64,000 nt of DNA from the NCBI RefSeq assembly GCF_022458865.1, contig NZ_JAJNMU010000002.1, positions 457,853-521,852 of the forward strand, read 5' to 3'. Every line of letters begins with the position of its first letter. Positions within the stretch are counted from its first letter, which is position 1. The notes under the pieces are model-generated. The model was not told the origin of the DNA. It did not search any database and saw only the letters and a list, made by a program, of their open reading frames with translations. Source of the stretch: Paenibacillus periandrae. GTDB lineage: Bacteria; Bacillota; Bacilli; Paenibacillales; NBRC-103111. Both the position numbers and the translations under genes were made by a program. Positions 26,677 through 35,309 of this stretch are shown here, in pieces.

Positions 26677-28407
26677 TTACTGGGTCAAAGAAGCTAATAG
26701 CCGTTTAGCCTCCCCTATTGGCGTTGTAATTGTTTCATAGATTTTCAATTTAAGCGGTGACTCCAGCTGATCGGAGCTGCCGTTAGTGAAGTAAATAGTC
26801 TGGTTACCGCTCATGATCCGGTCCGGTCCACTGAGCAGTAAGGTTTTGAAAGCAATGCGTTCACCAGCAGGATTATCCAGCTCAATCAGCAGCTTGGGAT
26901 TATTCTCTTCCGTCACGACATTGTCCGTTGTGTTGATATCCATTAATGTCTTCAGTTTGTACGTATAATTATAATCTTTGGTGGAAGCATTTTGCGCAAT
27001 AATCATCGATAAGGCCCATGAGTTCAACTTCACATTATATGGATACAAATTTAACTCAGTATCGTTAGGCACGGTTTGCTGCACACCTACATTCAATTGT
27101 GCAATCGAAGCCTTAAAGCCCGATTCTCCCTGGGATTCCTGCAGCTTGAAGTTAAATCTCTCAGCTTGCTCGGAGATCGGCATTGTGAAAGCATAGGCAA
27201 CGGATACTCCCATACCCGGCAGTACTTCTTTTACAGTGCTTGGCAGCACGTTCCCGGTATACGCAGTTCCTGAACTATTCACCAGCTCAGTCCCAAGCGC
27301 AGGAATTGGCAATGGACTATCGCTATTGTTCATATATTTCAAATTGGCCACGACAGTTTTATAGCTTTGTCCTTCGTTCTCATACCAATCTGCCCGTACC
27401 AAGGAGACAGCAAGCTTGGGATTGACGGCTTGACTAACGGCATCAATCGTTATGGGCGTGCCCATTTGATAAGCTGGCAAGCTGACTGCATTCGCATCCT
27501 CAGTTGGCAGATGGAAGCCAATTCGTCCGGTATAATAGGATTGCGGTGTCGTTTGACCTTGCTTCAGAAAGCTTTCAGGTGTTAACACATAGAAAGCCTC
27601 CGGCTTTATTCCGGCATCCGTTGAAATGGTGTAATACAAATACTGGCTTTCTCCAGGATTCACGCTGATCGGTTTCTGCTCGACGCGCTTACCTACAAAC
27701 GATTGTCCGCTTGCTTTGCCGCTCAAAGTAAAATCAGGCACGGTTTCTGTAAAGCTGCTCGAATTATTTACCTTTAACTGCACCACATAGGTCGGTTTTT
27801 GCTCTGTAAATTGCGTCGACAAACTTACTGCTGAATACGTAAGTGATGAAGTGATTTCAGGTAAAGTAAAGGATTGTCCCCAGCTTAATAGAGAAGCATC
27901 ATCAATAACAGCATCGCTGCCTTTCCAGACAATCGATCCGATGCCTGCATCAGCAAGTACGGTCTCCTGCTTGGGGTATACATTCATATTAACATCTACC
28001 CATATTAGATCTGTCAAAGAGATTTCATTTTTTGCATCGATCTCCGTCATGTAACTAAGCTCGACATTGCTTTGCGGCGAGATCGATTTGGCATTGGCTG
28101 CACTCGGCTGAAGCGTATAAGAAGTACCGTCAGCTGCTTTGGCGCGCAATTCAAAATCAGGAATACGTACAATAGCTCCCGAGCTATTTGACAGTTTAAT
28201 AACGGAACCGATTCTCCAGCCTCCAGCGGTCTTTTCCAAAAGCACATTTTTCACTTGAGCCTGCGTCATATCTGTAATACTATAAGTCGGTGACGCGACC
28301 ACAGTAGGCACAGGCACAGCTGCGTCCGCGAATGCAGGAGAGACAGCTAGCACAACCGACGAGGCAATCATCACCGTAGAGACGGCCTGTTTCCAATATA
28401 ATTTCAT
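26677..28407 (-). CDS. Large secreted protein linked to the efflux operon
   Basis: A 576-residue exported protein. Residues 1-27 are a signal peptide (basic start, hydrophobic core, AFA-D cleavage). The rest is predicted beta-rich and repetitive in style: several segments combine a DFELRAKAADG / DFTLSGKASGQ strand with NPGESQYLYY or PGMGVSVAYAF, as in DUF4352-like immunoglobulin-type domains, so three or four related sandwich domains are likely. No catalytic motif, anchor or LPXTG is seen. It follows the DHA2 pump gene by 37 bases; GGGAGG precedes the ATG by seven. Its role with an efflux pump is unknown. Confidence 0.75.
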   Translation of the reverse strand: MKLYWKQAVSTVMIASSVVLAVSPAFADAAVPVPTVVASPTYSITDMTQAQVKNVLLEKTAGGWRIGSVIKLSNSSGAIVRIPDFELRAKAADGTSYTLQPSAANAKSISPQSNVELSYMTEIDAKNEISLTDLIWVDVNMNVYPKQETVLADAGIGSIVWKGSDAVIDDASLLSWGQSFTLPEITSSLTYSAVSLSTQFTEQKPTYVVQLKVNNSSSFTETVPDFTLSGKASGQSFVGKRVEQKPISVNPGESQYLYYTISTDAGIKPEAFYVLTPESFLKQGQTTPQSYYTGRIGFHLPTEDANAVSLPAYQMGTPITIDAVSQAVNPKLAVSLVRADWYENEGQSYKTVVANLKYMNNSDSPLPIPALGTELVNSSGTAYTGNVLPSTVKEVLPGMGVSVAYAFTMPISEQAERFNFKLQESQGESGFKASIAQLNVGVQQTVPNDTELNLYPYNVKLNSWALSMIIAQNASTKDYNYTYKLKTLMDINTTDNVVTEENNPKLLIELDNPAGERIAFKTLLLSGPDRIMSGNQTIYFTNGSSDQLESPLKLKIYETITTPIGEAKRLLASLTQ

Positions 28408-28444
28408 TGTAAATCCTCCCAAAATCTGATTTAAGCTTTATTCT

Positions 28445-30064
28445 TTAAGCCTTCAACACGCCATCCTTTTCCAAGCTGATTGTAGCCGGAGGCTTAGCCT
28501 CCGCTGCTGCAGGGGCAGGGGCAGCCTTCCGCTTTTCTCTAAGAAAAAAGACAACCGGTATACACAAGAATGCAGGAATCGCGGATATATAGAAAGTATC
28601 GGCAATAGCTCGAATCATGGCTTCCTTCTGCATAATTCCCGCAAGGTAAACAGCTGCTGTCCCACTAGCAGTGGTCGTATCCACGCCCCATTGATAAATG
28701 GCTCCTGTCATTGCTGAGATCACATTACTCGCGGCCAATGAATCGACAGGGACGCTTTCGCTAATATGCTGGTAATGAACGAGTTGACGACTGCTCATAA
28801 TTGATGTAAACAAAGCAATCCCCATCGATCCTGCTACTTGCCGGACTACATTGGATAATGGCGACGCATTGCCCACTTGGCTCGTCGGTATGGACATCAT
28901 ACCGGCAGACGTTAACGGCATCATCACTAGTCCAATACCGATGGCACGAATGGTCAAGATAATATTAAGCCAATGATTTGGCGTATCGGCCGTCAGCATA
29001 TGAAGCTCCATCGTCGTAAAGCCAAGAGTTGCCAGTCCAATTATCCCTATGGGAATAATGCCAAACTTTTCTGTCAGTTTACCGCTGATCGGCATCATAA
29101 AGGCCATCGCTATCGACTGAGGCATCATGAGAAGCCCTGTATCCATCGCGGACATGGACTGTATATTTTGCAAGTAAAGTGGAGTCAGAAAGGTACCCCC
29201 GAGCATTCCCATCATAACGAGACTACCGGCAATGGTACTCATCGTAAATTGTGGATTTTTAAATATTTTCAGATCCAATAATGGATTCTTACTGCCGAGC
29301 TCAACCCAAATCAACAGCAGCAGACTGAAGAAGGATACAAATAGCAAGCTAACAATGAATAGCGATGTCCAACCTTCAGACTGTCCTTTGGATAATGCGA
29401 GCATCAAGGTTCCAAAAAACAGAATGGAAAGTACTGCGCCTGCCATATCGAACTTCATATCCAATTTTCTTGGTGAATCTTTCAGCAAAATTTTGCCCAT
29501 AATAAAAGCGAACAACCCGATTGGTATGTTAACAAGGAACAACCAACGCCAGCTGTAATACTGAATCATATAACCGCCTACAGTTGGTCCAAGCGCGGGT
29601 GCTACCATCGCTGCGACGCCCCATAATCCAATAGCTGTTCCCACTTTTTCACGTGGAAATGTCGTGTAAATGATCGACATGCCGACTGGCATAATAAAAC
29701 CACCGGCAAGCCCTTGAATGATACGGAACAAGATCAGGGTGGTATCGCTCCAGGCAATCCCGCACAGAACAGAACCAATGGTAAAGCCAAGCACCGAGTA
29801 AATAAATACGTTTTTGTTGCCGAACCGTGCTCCCAGAAAACCACTCATTGGAATAACTACAGCTGCAGCCAGCATGTAGCCGGTAATAACCCATTGAACG
29901 GTTGGCACATCAGAGCCGAATACGGCAACGAATTTCAGCAGTGCAACATTCATCAAGCTGCTGTTCAGAACGGAAACGAAGGTACCAAGCACGATGGCAA
30001 AGAGCCCAAACCACATGCTGCTGTCACTCTTGGAATCCGCCTGCAATGTCGAAGCGTCAGCCAT
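28445..30064 (-). CDS. DHA2-family exporter (EmrB type) of the double-adaptor operon
   Basis: A 539-residue major facilitator with about 14 helices. Helix 1 (FVSVLNSSLMNVALLKF), motif A GFLGARFGNKNVF near residue 75, RIIQGLAGGFIMPVGMSIIY near 115 and the motif C region GVAAMVAPALGPTVGGYMI near 150 match EmrB proteins that work with HlyD/EmrA adaptors. The C-terminus is an alanine/proline-rich soluble tail. It starts 13 bases after the lipoprotein adaptor gene, and AGGTGG serves as binding site. Substrate unknown. Confidence 0.9.
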   Translation of the reverse strand: MADASTLQADSKSDSSMWFGLFAIVLGTFVSVLNSSLMNVALLKFVAVFGSDVPTVQWVITGYMLAAAVVIPMSGFLGARFGNKNVFIYSVLGFTIGSVLCGIAWSDTTLILFRIIQGLAGGFIMPVGMSIIYTTFPREKVGTAIGLWGVAAMVAPALGPTVGGYMIQYYSWRWLFLVNIPIGLFAFIMGKILLKDSPRKLDMKFDMAGAVLSILFFGTLMLALSKGQSEGWTSLFIVSLLFVSFFSLLLLIWVELGSKNPLLDLKIFKNPQFTMSTIAGSLVMMGMLGGTFLTPLYLQNIQSMSAMDTGLLMMPQSIAMAFMMPISGKLTEKFGIIPIGIIGLATLGFTTMELHMLTADTPNHWLNIILTIRAIGIGLVMMPLTSAGMMSIPTSQVGNASPLSNVVRQVAGSMGIALFTSIMSSRQLVHYQHISESVPVDSLAASNVISAMTGAIYQWGVDTTTASGTAAVYLAGIMQKEAMIRAIADTFYISAIPAFLCIPVVFFLREKRKAAPAPAAAEAKPPATISLEKDGVLKA

Positions 30065-30077
30065 AATACTGCACCAC

Positions 30078-31403
30078 CTATTCCACTTTCAATTTAGCGC
30101 CGTCAACGATGCTATCGCTGGGAGTCACTGCGATTTGCTGCTGCGCTTGCAGATTGGCATTCGCTTCTATATAGACCCAATCCTGATTTTTTTCCGTTGT
30201 CTTGACTTCGATCTTATGAGCCGTTCCGTTGTCTACCTTGATGACATATTCTTTGCCGTCCTTCTTGATGATCGACGATTTAGGAGCCTCAAGGCGAGCT
30301 TTGGCAGCATCCTTCAGATGCACCTCAGCGACAGTTCCGGCAAACAGGAGACCATCCTTATTGTCCACAGTAACTTTAACCGGGAACGTATTGCTGTTGG
30401 CATTCGAAACCGGACTTACAAAGGAAATCGTGCCAGGGAACGTTTTATCCGGTACATTGGCCGCCTTCACATCAACGGCAGTTCCTGCTTTGATAGAACC
30501 GATTTGCGTGTCCGTTACACTAAGCTCTACCTGTACCTGATTCATATCCACAACAGAGAACAAGGCGACACCCGGCTGTGCCATTTCGCCAGGCTGTATG
30601 CTGCGCTTGATGATAATGCCATCCGTTGGCGACGTAATGGTTGCATTGTTGACAGAATTACTCGCTAATTGAACAGCAGCGTTCAAACGATCCAGATCGG
30701 CTTGCAGGGCCATTATCGTGTTGCTTGTGGCTCCCGCCTGTGTCAGCTCAAGCTTCGCTCTTGCAGCATCGACCTGTGCAGCCGCTGCCTGACTTGAGGC
30801 CTGAGCCTGCTCATAGCCAGTTCTGGCCTTCTCGTACTCCAGCTTTCCGCGATCGACGTCCTCTTTCGTTACGGATGAAGAGCTGTCAAACTGATTGCGA
30901 AGCCTGTTGTATGTGTTCGTTGCCAGTTCAAAGCCGGCTTTGGCCTGCTCGACTGCTGCGACGGTCTGCCCTTGGGCTGCTTCAGCCGCGCGGACAGAAC
31001 TTTCAGCTGCTTTAATTTCCTGCGAACGTGCACCTGACTGCGTATCGGCAAGTTTGGCATTGGAAGCCACCACTCCCGATTCTGCCTGCTTCAGCTGTTG
31101 AACCAGATCATCGGTCTCAAGCTGTACAAGCACATCACCCTTTTTAACTGCAGCACCTTCATTTACATTTACAGTGGATACTTTTCCTGAGATTTTGCTG
31201 ACAATTTTCACTTCTTGATCCGGATTGATTTTACCGCTCCAACCAGCGTCTGCGAGCTGACCCAGCTTCATTACCTTCACGGGTGCTTCAGCTCCTGCAC
31301 CATTAGCCTGGCCTCCTGTGACAGAAGAACCACAACCGGACAATGCGCTCACCAGTGCAAGCGACAGTACCGCCGGAATCCAAATTTGATGCCTTGTTTT
31401 CAT
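30078..31403 (-). CDS. Lipoprotein membrane-fusion (HlyD/RND-type) adaptor
   Basis: A 441-residue adaptor anchored outside the membrane as a lipoprotein: signal peptide with lipobox LSGC near residue 24. It carries the half-motifs of a split biotinyl-lipoyl domain (GKVSTVNVNEGAAVKKGDVLVQLETDDL near 73-100, and TSPTDGIIIKRSIQPGEMAQPG near 255), separated by a long helical hairpin rich in alanine and glutamine (about 100-250), then the beta-barrel and membrane-proximal domains. This is RND-type MacA/AcrA architecture, unusual beside an MFS pump. It is 46 bases from the short adaptor upstream. Confidence 0.88.
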   Translation of the reverse strand: MKTRHQIWIPAVLSLALVSALSGCGSSVTGGQANGAGAEAPVKVMKLGQLADAGWSGKINPDQEVKIVSKISGKVSTVNVNEGAAVKKGDVLVQLETDDLVQQLKQAESGVVASNAKLADTQSGARSQEIKAAESSVRAAEAAQGQTVAAVEQAKAGFELATNTYNRLRNQFDSSSSVTKEDVDRGKLEYEKARTGYEQAQASSQAAAAQVDAARAKLELTQAGATSNTIMALQADLDRLNAAVQLASNSVNNATITSPTDGIIIKRSIQPGEMAQPGVALFSVVDMNQVQVELSVTDTQIGSIKAGTAVDVKAANVPDKTFPGTISFVSPVSNANSNTFPVKVTVDNKDGLLFAGTVAEVHLKDAAKARLEAPKSSIIKKDGKEYVIKVDNGTAHKIEVKTTEKNQDWVYIEANANLQAQQQIAVTPSDSIVDGAKLKVE

Positions 31404-31449
31404 TGTTTTGCTCCCCTTTATCAGTTAACCTTAATTATGGTTGCGTGCT

Positions 31450-32106
31450 TTAATTTTTAACCCTGATCTTGATCACACTGCTAAGTCCCGGCGATAGTTC
31501 AAAGCCTTGTTGATTATCAATGGAAATTTTAATAGGAACCCGCTGCGTCACCTTTGTAAAATTACCGCTTGTATTCGACGCAGGCAGCAATGAAAAGGTA
31601 GATGCTGTTGCTTTGCTGATCTCTTGGACCTTTCCAGTCAAGGTCAATCCTTTGAAGGTATCTACTGTAATTTCTACCGGTTGACCTACTTGAAGTCGAT
31701 GAATTTCTGTCTCCTCGATATTGGCAGACACATAAAGCTGGCTTTGATCGACGACCATTGCCACCGTTTGGCCTGGAGAAGCAATTTCGCCTGTTTTGAT
31801 TAATGATTTAATAACAGTTCCTTTAATCGGTGATCTTAACGTAGCCTGCTCCAAATTGCTGATACTCAGATTATTGCTGTCCTGCTGACCGATAATTTGA
31901 TCTGCCAGTACATGATCCCCTTCGTTCACTGACATCGAAAGAACCTTTCCAGTTACCCGCGGCATCACCTTATAAATATCACCAGCAAGCCTTGCATCCT
32001 CAGAGGATACAAAGTTTTGACCCTGATACCAGAACATACCACCAATACCACCACCGGCGATCACTAGTACCGTCAAAATAACAATTAACACCGCTTTTCG
32101 CTTCAT
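31450..32106 (-). CDS. Short HlyD/EmrA-type adaptor
   Basis: A 218-residue adaptor with one N-terminal membrane anchor (about residues 5-27), followed by SSEDARLAGDIYKVMPRVTGKVLSMSVNEGDHV, the EmrA-like lipoyl half-motif, and SPIKGTVIKSLIKTGEIASPGQ, the second half. The coiled-coil hairpin of Gram-negative EmrA is reduced to a short linker, as expected for a cell without an outer membrane. The ATG at 32106 follows GAGGAG. It is the first structural gene after the MarR regulator; a perfect palindrome lies in between. Confidence 0.88.
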   Translation of the reverse strand: MKRKAVLIVILTVLVIAGGGIGGMFWYQGQNFVSSEDARLAGDIYKVMPRVTGKVLSMSVNEGDHVLADQIIGQQDSNNLSISNLEQATLRSPIKGTVIKSLIKTGEIASPGQTVAMVVDQSQLYVSANIEETEIHRLQVGQPVEITVDTFKGLTLTGKVQEISKATASTFSLLPASNTSGNFTKVTQRVPIKISIDNQQGFELSPGLSSVIKIRVKN

Positions 32107-32154
32107 GTTTCTCCTCAATCCTCTTTCCATCTCTAAAATGTCTGTATTCATTAT

Positions 32155-32176
32155 TTTATTTCGTATACGAAATAAA
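32155..32176. promoter_or_regulatory. Perfect 22-bp palindrome, MarR operator 2
   Basis: TTTATTTCGTA/TACGAAATAAA is a perfect 22-bp palindrome in the gap between marR and the first adaptor gene. Sixteen of 20 core bases match the site at 32707-32726 that overlaps the operon promoter, so both are probably bound by the adjacent MarR protein. Confidence 0.7.
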
Positions 32177-32189
32177 TGAACATATAAGT

Positions 32190-32633
32190 CTAGCTCTTTT
32201 CTTCTCCAAGGTTGTGCAAAAGAGTCGTGTACAGCTTATCTAAAATTCGCAGCTCCTCGGCAGATATTCCCTGCAGCATTTTTTCAATAAGCTCCTGCTT
32301 CAATTGCTGACTTGCTATACTGGCTTCCACTCCTTGCGGACTAATTTCCAGATACACGCTGCGGCGATCGCCTTCATCCCGATATCTTAGAATTAATCCC
32401 TTTTCCTCCAGCTTATCGCATAATAACGTAAGTCCCCCAGGTGTCATACACAATCTCTCTGCAAGATCGGATACTCTTTGAATCCCCTCTTTGCGGAGCA
32501 TATGCAGCATGTTCGCCTGAGGCAAGCTCAAATTCATCGGACTCGGACTGACGGTGTTCCATTCAGATACGAATTTTTTATGAATTTGCCGATGAAGACG
32601 CTCGATCTTCTCCATACTAAAAAAGTCAATCAA
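32190..32633 (-). CDS. MarR family regulator of the double-adaptor efflux operon
   Basis: A 147-residue regulator with the MarR winged helix: SLPQANMLHMLRKEGIQRVSDLAERLCMTPGGLTLLCDKLEEKGLILRYRDEGDRRSVYLEIS. TTG at 32633 is the probable start, nine bases after AGGAG; the first ATG is six codons later. It is the first gene of a five-gene operon and is flanked on both sides by the same palindromic site, a strong sign of autoregulation. The inducer is unknown. Confidence 0.9.
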   Translation of the reverse strand: MIDFFSMEKIERLHRQIHKKFVSEWNTVSPSPMNLSLPQANMLHMLRKEGIQRVSDLAERLCMTPGGLTLLCDKLEEKGLILRYRDEGDRRSVYLEISPQGVEASIASQQLKQELIEKMLQGISAEELRILDKLYTTLLHNLGEEKS

Positions 32634-32694
32634 GGACGTTCACTCCTTTTACTAAACAAAATCATTTCCCCTTTAACATTTACATGTCTTAATC

Positions 32695-32726
32695 ATTATA
32701 ATAAAAATATTTAGCACACGAAATAA
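32695..32726 (-). promoter_or_regulatory. Promoter and MarR operator 1 of the efflux operon
   Basis: Minus-strand TTCGTG (32717-32722), 16-base spacer, TATAAT (32695-32700). The 20-bp imperfect palindrome at 32707-32726 covers the -35 box and shares 16 of 20 bases with the perfect palindrome at 32156-32175. Confidence 0.7.
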
Positions 32727-32826
32727 TATATCAGAAAAACAGATGTTTTTAAAACTCCAAAAATAGCCAATTAATCGCAAATATCGTAAAGGATCACGAC
32801 TATCATCTGCTTTACTCCTCCGCATG

Positions 32827-32850
32827 AAGCCACACGTTATCGTGTGGCTT
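32827..32850. other. Perfect hairpin after the DHA2 gene
   Basis: AAGCCACACG (32827-32836) / CGTGTGGCTT (32841-32850), ten perfect pairs and a four-base loop, just downstream of the DHA2 exporter on the minus strand. No T-run follows on either strand, so it may stabilise the mRNA end rather than terminate. Confidence 0.5.
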
Positions 32851-32863
32851 GTAATCCGCATTA

Positions 32864-34516
32864 TTACACAGCTTCTTGTGGCCCCTTGTTATCCGAGCCT
32901 TTACGATCCGACAGCTGAACCTTGCCTACAAACAAGCTTAGAATGGCACCCAGAATGACGAATACGAGACCAAACATAAATACCGTATGCAAGGAATCGA
33001 CCAAGGCAGTTTTTAAAATCGGTACAATCTGAGCGGTTAACGCCTGCGGCATCTGGCTGAGCGCCTCAGGATTGAGCAGCACCGAATATAGTGATTGCGG
33101 ATCAGAACTGATTTTGGCAATCATATCGCTAATCAATGAACTGCCTTGTGGAATTTGCTTCAGTACCGGAACGAGATTAACGGTCAGCAAATTACTGGAA
33201 TGATGGTTCATAATTGCTCCCAGTATGGTCATCCCAAAGGTACCGCCAATTTGCCTGAAAAATTGACTTGAAGAGGTAACCACGCCAAGCTCTGACTTTG
33301 GAAAGCTTTCCTGCAAAGCCAGTGTAAGCAGCGGCATAACCAGCCCCATGCCAAGACCTATGACCATCATATAGCTGGAAGCCGTCAGCTTCGAGGTTGT
33401 CATGGTGAGTGTGGTCAGCAAAATAAATCCGACAGCCATGATAACCATCCCAATTCCCATCTGCGTACGTACACCGATCTTCTGAACCATCTGCCCGCCA
33501 AGAACACTCGCCGCAATCATCGTGATCATCATTGGCGTCATCACGGTACCGGACGCTGCCGGACTAATTCCAACAATGCCCTGCATAAATAACGGTACAA
33601 ACATGATTGCACCGAACATGCCGACACTCATCAGAAAACCGACCCCGTTAATGATCGTGAACGTTTTATTGCGGAATAGCGAGACAGGCAGTATGGCCTC
33701 CTTCGCTTTCGATTCGATCACAACAAAGCTAACCAAAGAAACGACCGCAAGTACAATCAATCCAATAACCTGCCAGGAAACCCAGGCAAAATTTTTCCCG
33801 CCAAACGTTAAGGCCAATAGCAAGCTTACGACACCCACAATCATCGTGGTCATCCCGGCAATATCGAATTCAACCTTGTCTTTTCTTTGAAACTTGGGAA
33901 GGGCAATTGCAATCAATACGATAGCCAATACGCCGACAGGTAAATTAATATAAAACACCCAACGCCAGCTGGCAGCATCGACAATCCAGCCGCCGACCTG
34001 CGGACCAATGATGGAGGAAAGCCCAAACAAGGCACCGAATACCCCTTGCCATTTGGCACGCTGTTTACCTGTGAAAATATCACCTATAATAATCATCGCC
34101 ATCGGCATCATAATCCCGCCGCCGATACCCTGCAAGCCGCGGAATAAAATAAGCTCGGTCATATTTTGCGACAATCCGCACAGAGCGGATGCTATGATGA
34201 AAATACTCAGGCCCGTTACATAAACAACTCTCCGTCCCAATAAATCGGCCAGCTTCCCGGCAATTGGAACAATAACCGTAGACGTCAGCATATAGGCTGT
34301 CGTCAACCATGTCATCAAACCTAATCCACCCAAATCACCAACAATTCTCGGCATCGCCGTTCCAACTATTGTTCCATCCAATGCACCGAACAGCATGGCG
34401 ATGATTAATCCCGCAACCAGCAGTCCCTTCCGATTGTTCGGATCATGGGCTTCCAATGAGGAGTCCTGGTCGTAAGCAGACTCCTTTTCCTTAGATGAGC
34501 TCATTGCTTTCTCCAT
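32864..34516 (-). CDS. DHA2-family multidrug exporter (EmrB/QacA, 14 TM)
   Basis: A 550-residue major facilitator. LFGALDGTIVGTAMPRIVGDL forms helix 1, motif A is GKLADLLGRRVVY near residue 88, RGLQGIGGGIMMPMAMIII near 129 and LFGLSSIIGPQVGGWIVD near 162 follows. It is closely similar in layout to the exporter at 3248. The ATG at 34516 is favoured (AGAGGTGA five bases upstream). It is a single gene; a perfect AT-rich dyad lies upstream of it. Substrate unknown. Confidence 0.9.
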   Translation of the reverse strand: MEKAMSSSKEKESAYDQDSSLEAHDPNNRKGLLVAGLIIAMLFGALDGTIVGTAMPRIVGDLGGLGLMTWLTTAYMLTSTVIVPIAGKLADLLGRRVVYVTGLSIFIIASALCGLSQNMTELILFRGLQGIGGGIMMPMAMIIIGDIFTGKQRAKWQGVFGALFGLSSIIGPQVGGWIVDAASWRWVFYINLPVGVLAIVLIAIALPKFQRKDKVEFDIAGMTTMIVGVVSLLLALTFGGKNFAWVSWQVIGLIVLAVVSLVSFVVIESKAKEAILPVSLFRNKTFTIINGVGFLMSVGMFGAIMFVPLFMQGIVGISPAASGTVMTPMMITMIAASVLGGQMVQKIGVRTQMGIGMVIMAVGFILLTTLTMTTSKLTASSYMMVIGLGMGLVMPLLTLALQESFPKSELGVVTSSSQFFRQIGGTFGMTILGAIMNHHSSNLLTVNLVPVLKQIPQGSSLISDMIAKISSDPQSLYSVLLNPEALSQMPQALTAQIVPILKTALVDSLHTVFMFGLVFVILGAILSLFVGKVQLSDRKGSDNKGPQEAV

Positions 34517-34560
34517 GCTTTTCACCTCTCTCTATCACAGGTTTAATGTTATACAAGTTA

Positions 34561-34581
34561 ATATTTAAATTGTTTAAATAT
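34561..34581. promoter_or_regulatory. AT-rich perfect dyad upstream of the DHA2 gene
   Basis: ATATTTAAA (34561-34569), TTG, TTTAAATAT (34573-34581): nine perfect base pairs of symmetry, about 45 bases before the start codon on the minus strand. It is a candidate operator; the protein is not identified. Confidence 0.45.
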
Positions 34582-34823
34582 ATAATAATGAAAAATCATT
34601 CTCTTTGCAAGAGATTTTTTTCATTTGTACAACTCGCCTTCAATATTGGATTGTGAGATGTGCGGAGAATGGTCCTTATACTTATGCTGCTTAAAGCTAC
34701 TTATATATAAGTTACCCAAAACAAAAAGCTTTCTATCCAGCTTAGAATTGCAATGATAAATATAATTTGCAGTTATGAGCGAATCTCAGGAGGAGCCATG
34801 TTCCTCCACCTCTCTCTTCCTAA

Positions 34824-35291
34824 TTATAAGGTCCTCGTAATCATCAAATATAAAATAACGACCGGCAGAAGCGTCGACACAATGCCAAAAACAGCCCAAT
34901 AACGGGAAGCGCGACGATATCCCTCCGTAACCGCTTTTTGTTCAACGGAGTGAGCACTATGCCGAATCATGCTGCGCTGCAGCGGTATGAGCACTGCCAG
35001 CCACAAGATCCCTGAAATCGCAAACAGTATGAGTGAAACCGTAAGCCAGCTCAAGCCTGACATCGGCATTCCTGAACGAACCGCCATGATGATGCCGGAT
35101 ACCGTAATAAGTGCAATACCTGGCAGCGTAAATACATAATCCGCCAGCATCACATTTTTGACTGCACTATGGATCACAACCGGATTATTTTGCAGATCCG
35201 CCCGCACTTTCCAGAACGCCGCTGTCACGATATTTCCGACTAACAGAACAACTCCAATAATATGGATCACTAACCAATAGCTCATTTGCAC
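34824..35291 (-). CDS. DUF2269-family membrane protein
   Basis: A protein of about 155 residues with four transmembrane helices: LVIHIIGVVLLVGNIVTAAFW, a second around YVFTLPGIALITVSGIIMAV, a third around LTVSLILFAISGILWLAVLIPLQ and a fourth near the C-terminus. The HIIG..L..GN pattern and the spacing match DUF2269 (predicted integral membrane) proteins, of unknown function. Either GTG 35291 (six bases from GGAGAGG) or ATG 35285 could be the start. It follows the TetR gene directly and is presumably its target. Confidence 0.75.
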   Translation of the reverse strand: MQMSYWLVIHIIGVVLLVGNIVTAAFWKVRADLQNNPVVIHSAVKNVMLADYVFTLPGIALITVSGIIMAVRSGMPMSGLSWLTVSLILFAISGILWLAVLIPLQRSMIRHSAHSVEQKAVTEGYRRASRYWAVFGIVSTLLPVVILYLMITRTL

Positions 35292-35309
35292 ACACAACCT
35301 CTCCATTTT

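Noticed and set aside
26677..28407. Secreted protein as a surface-layer protein
   Set aside because: No SLH domains or wall anchor are visible, and its place in an efflux operon does not support it.
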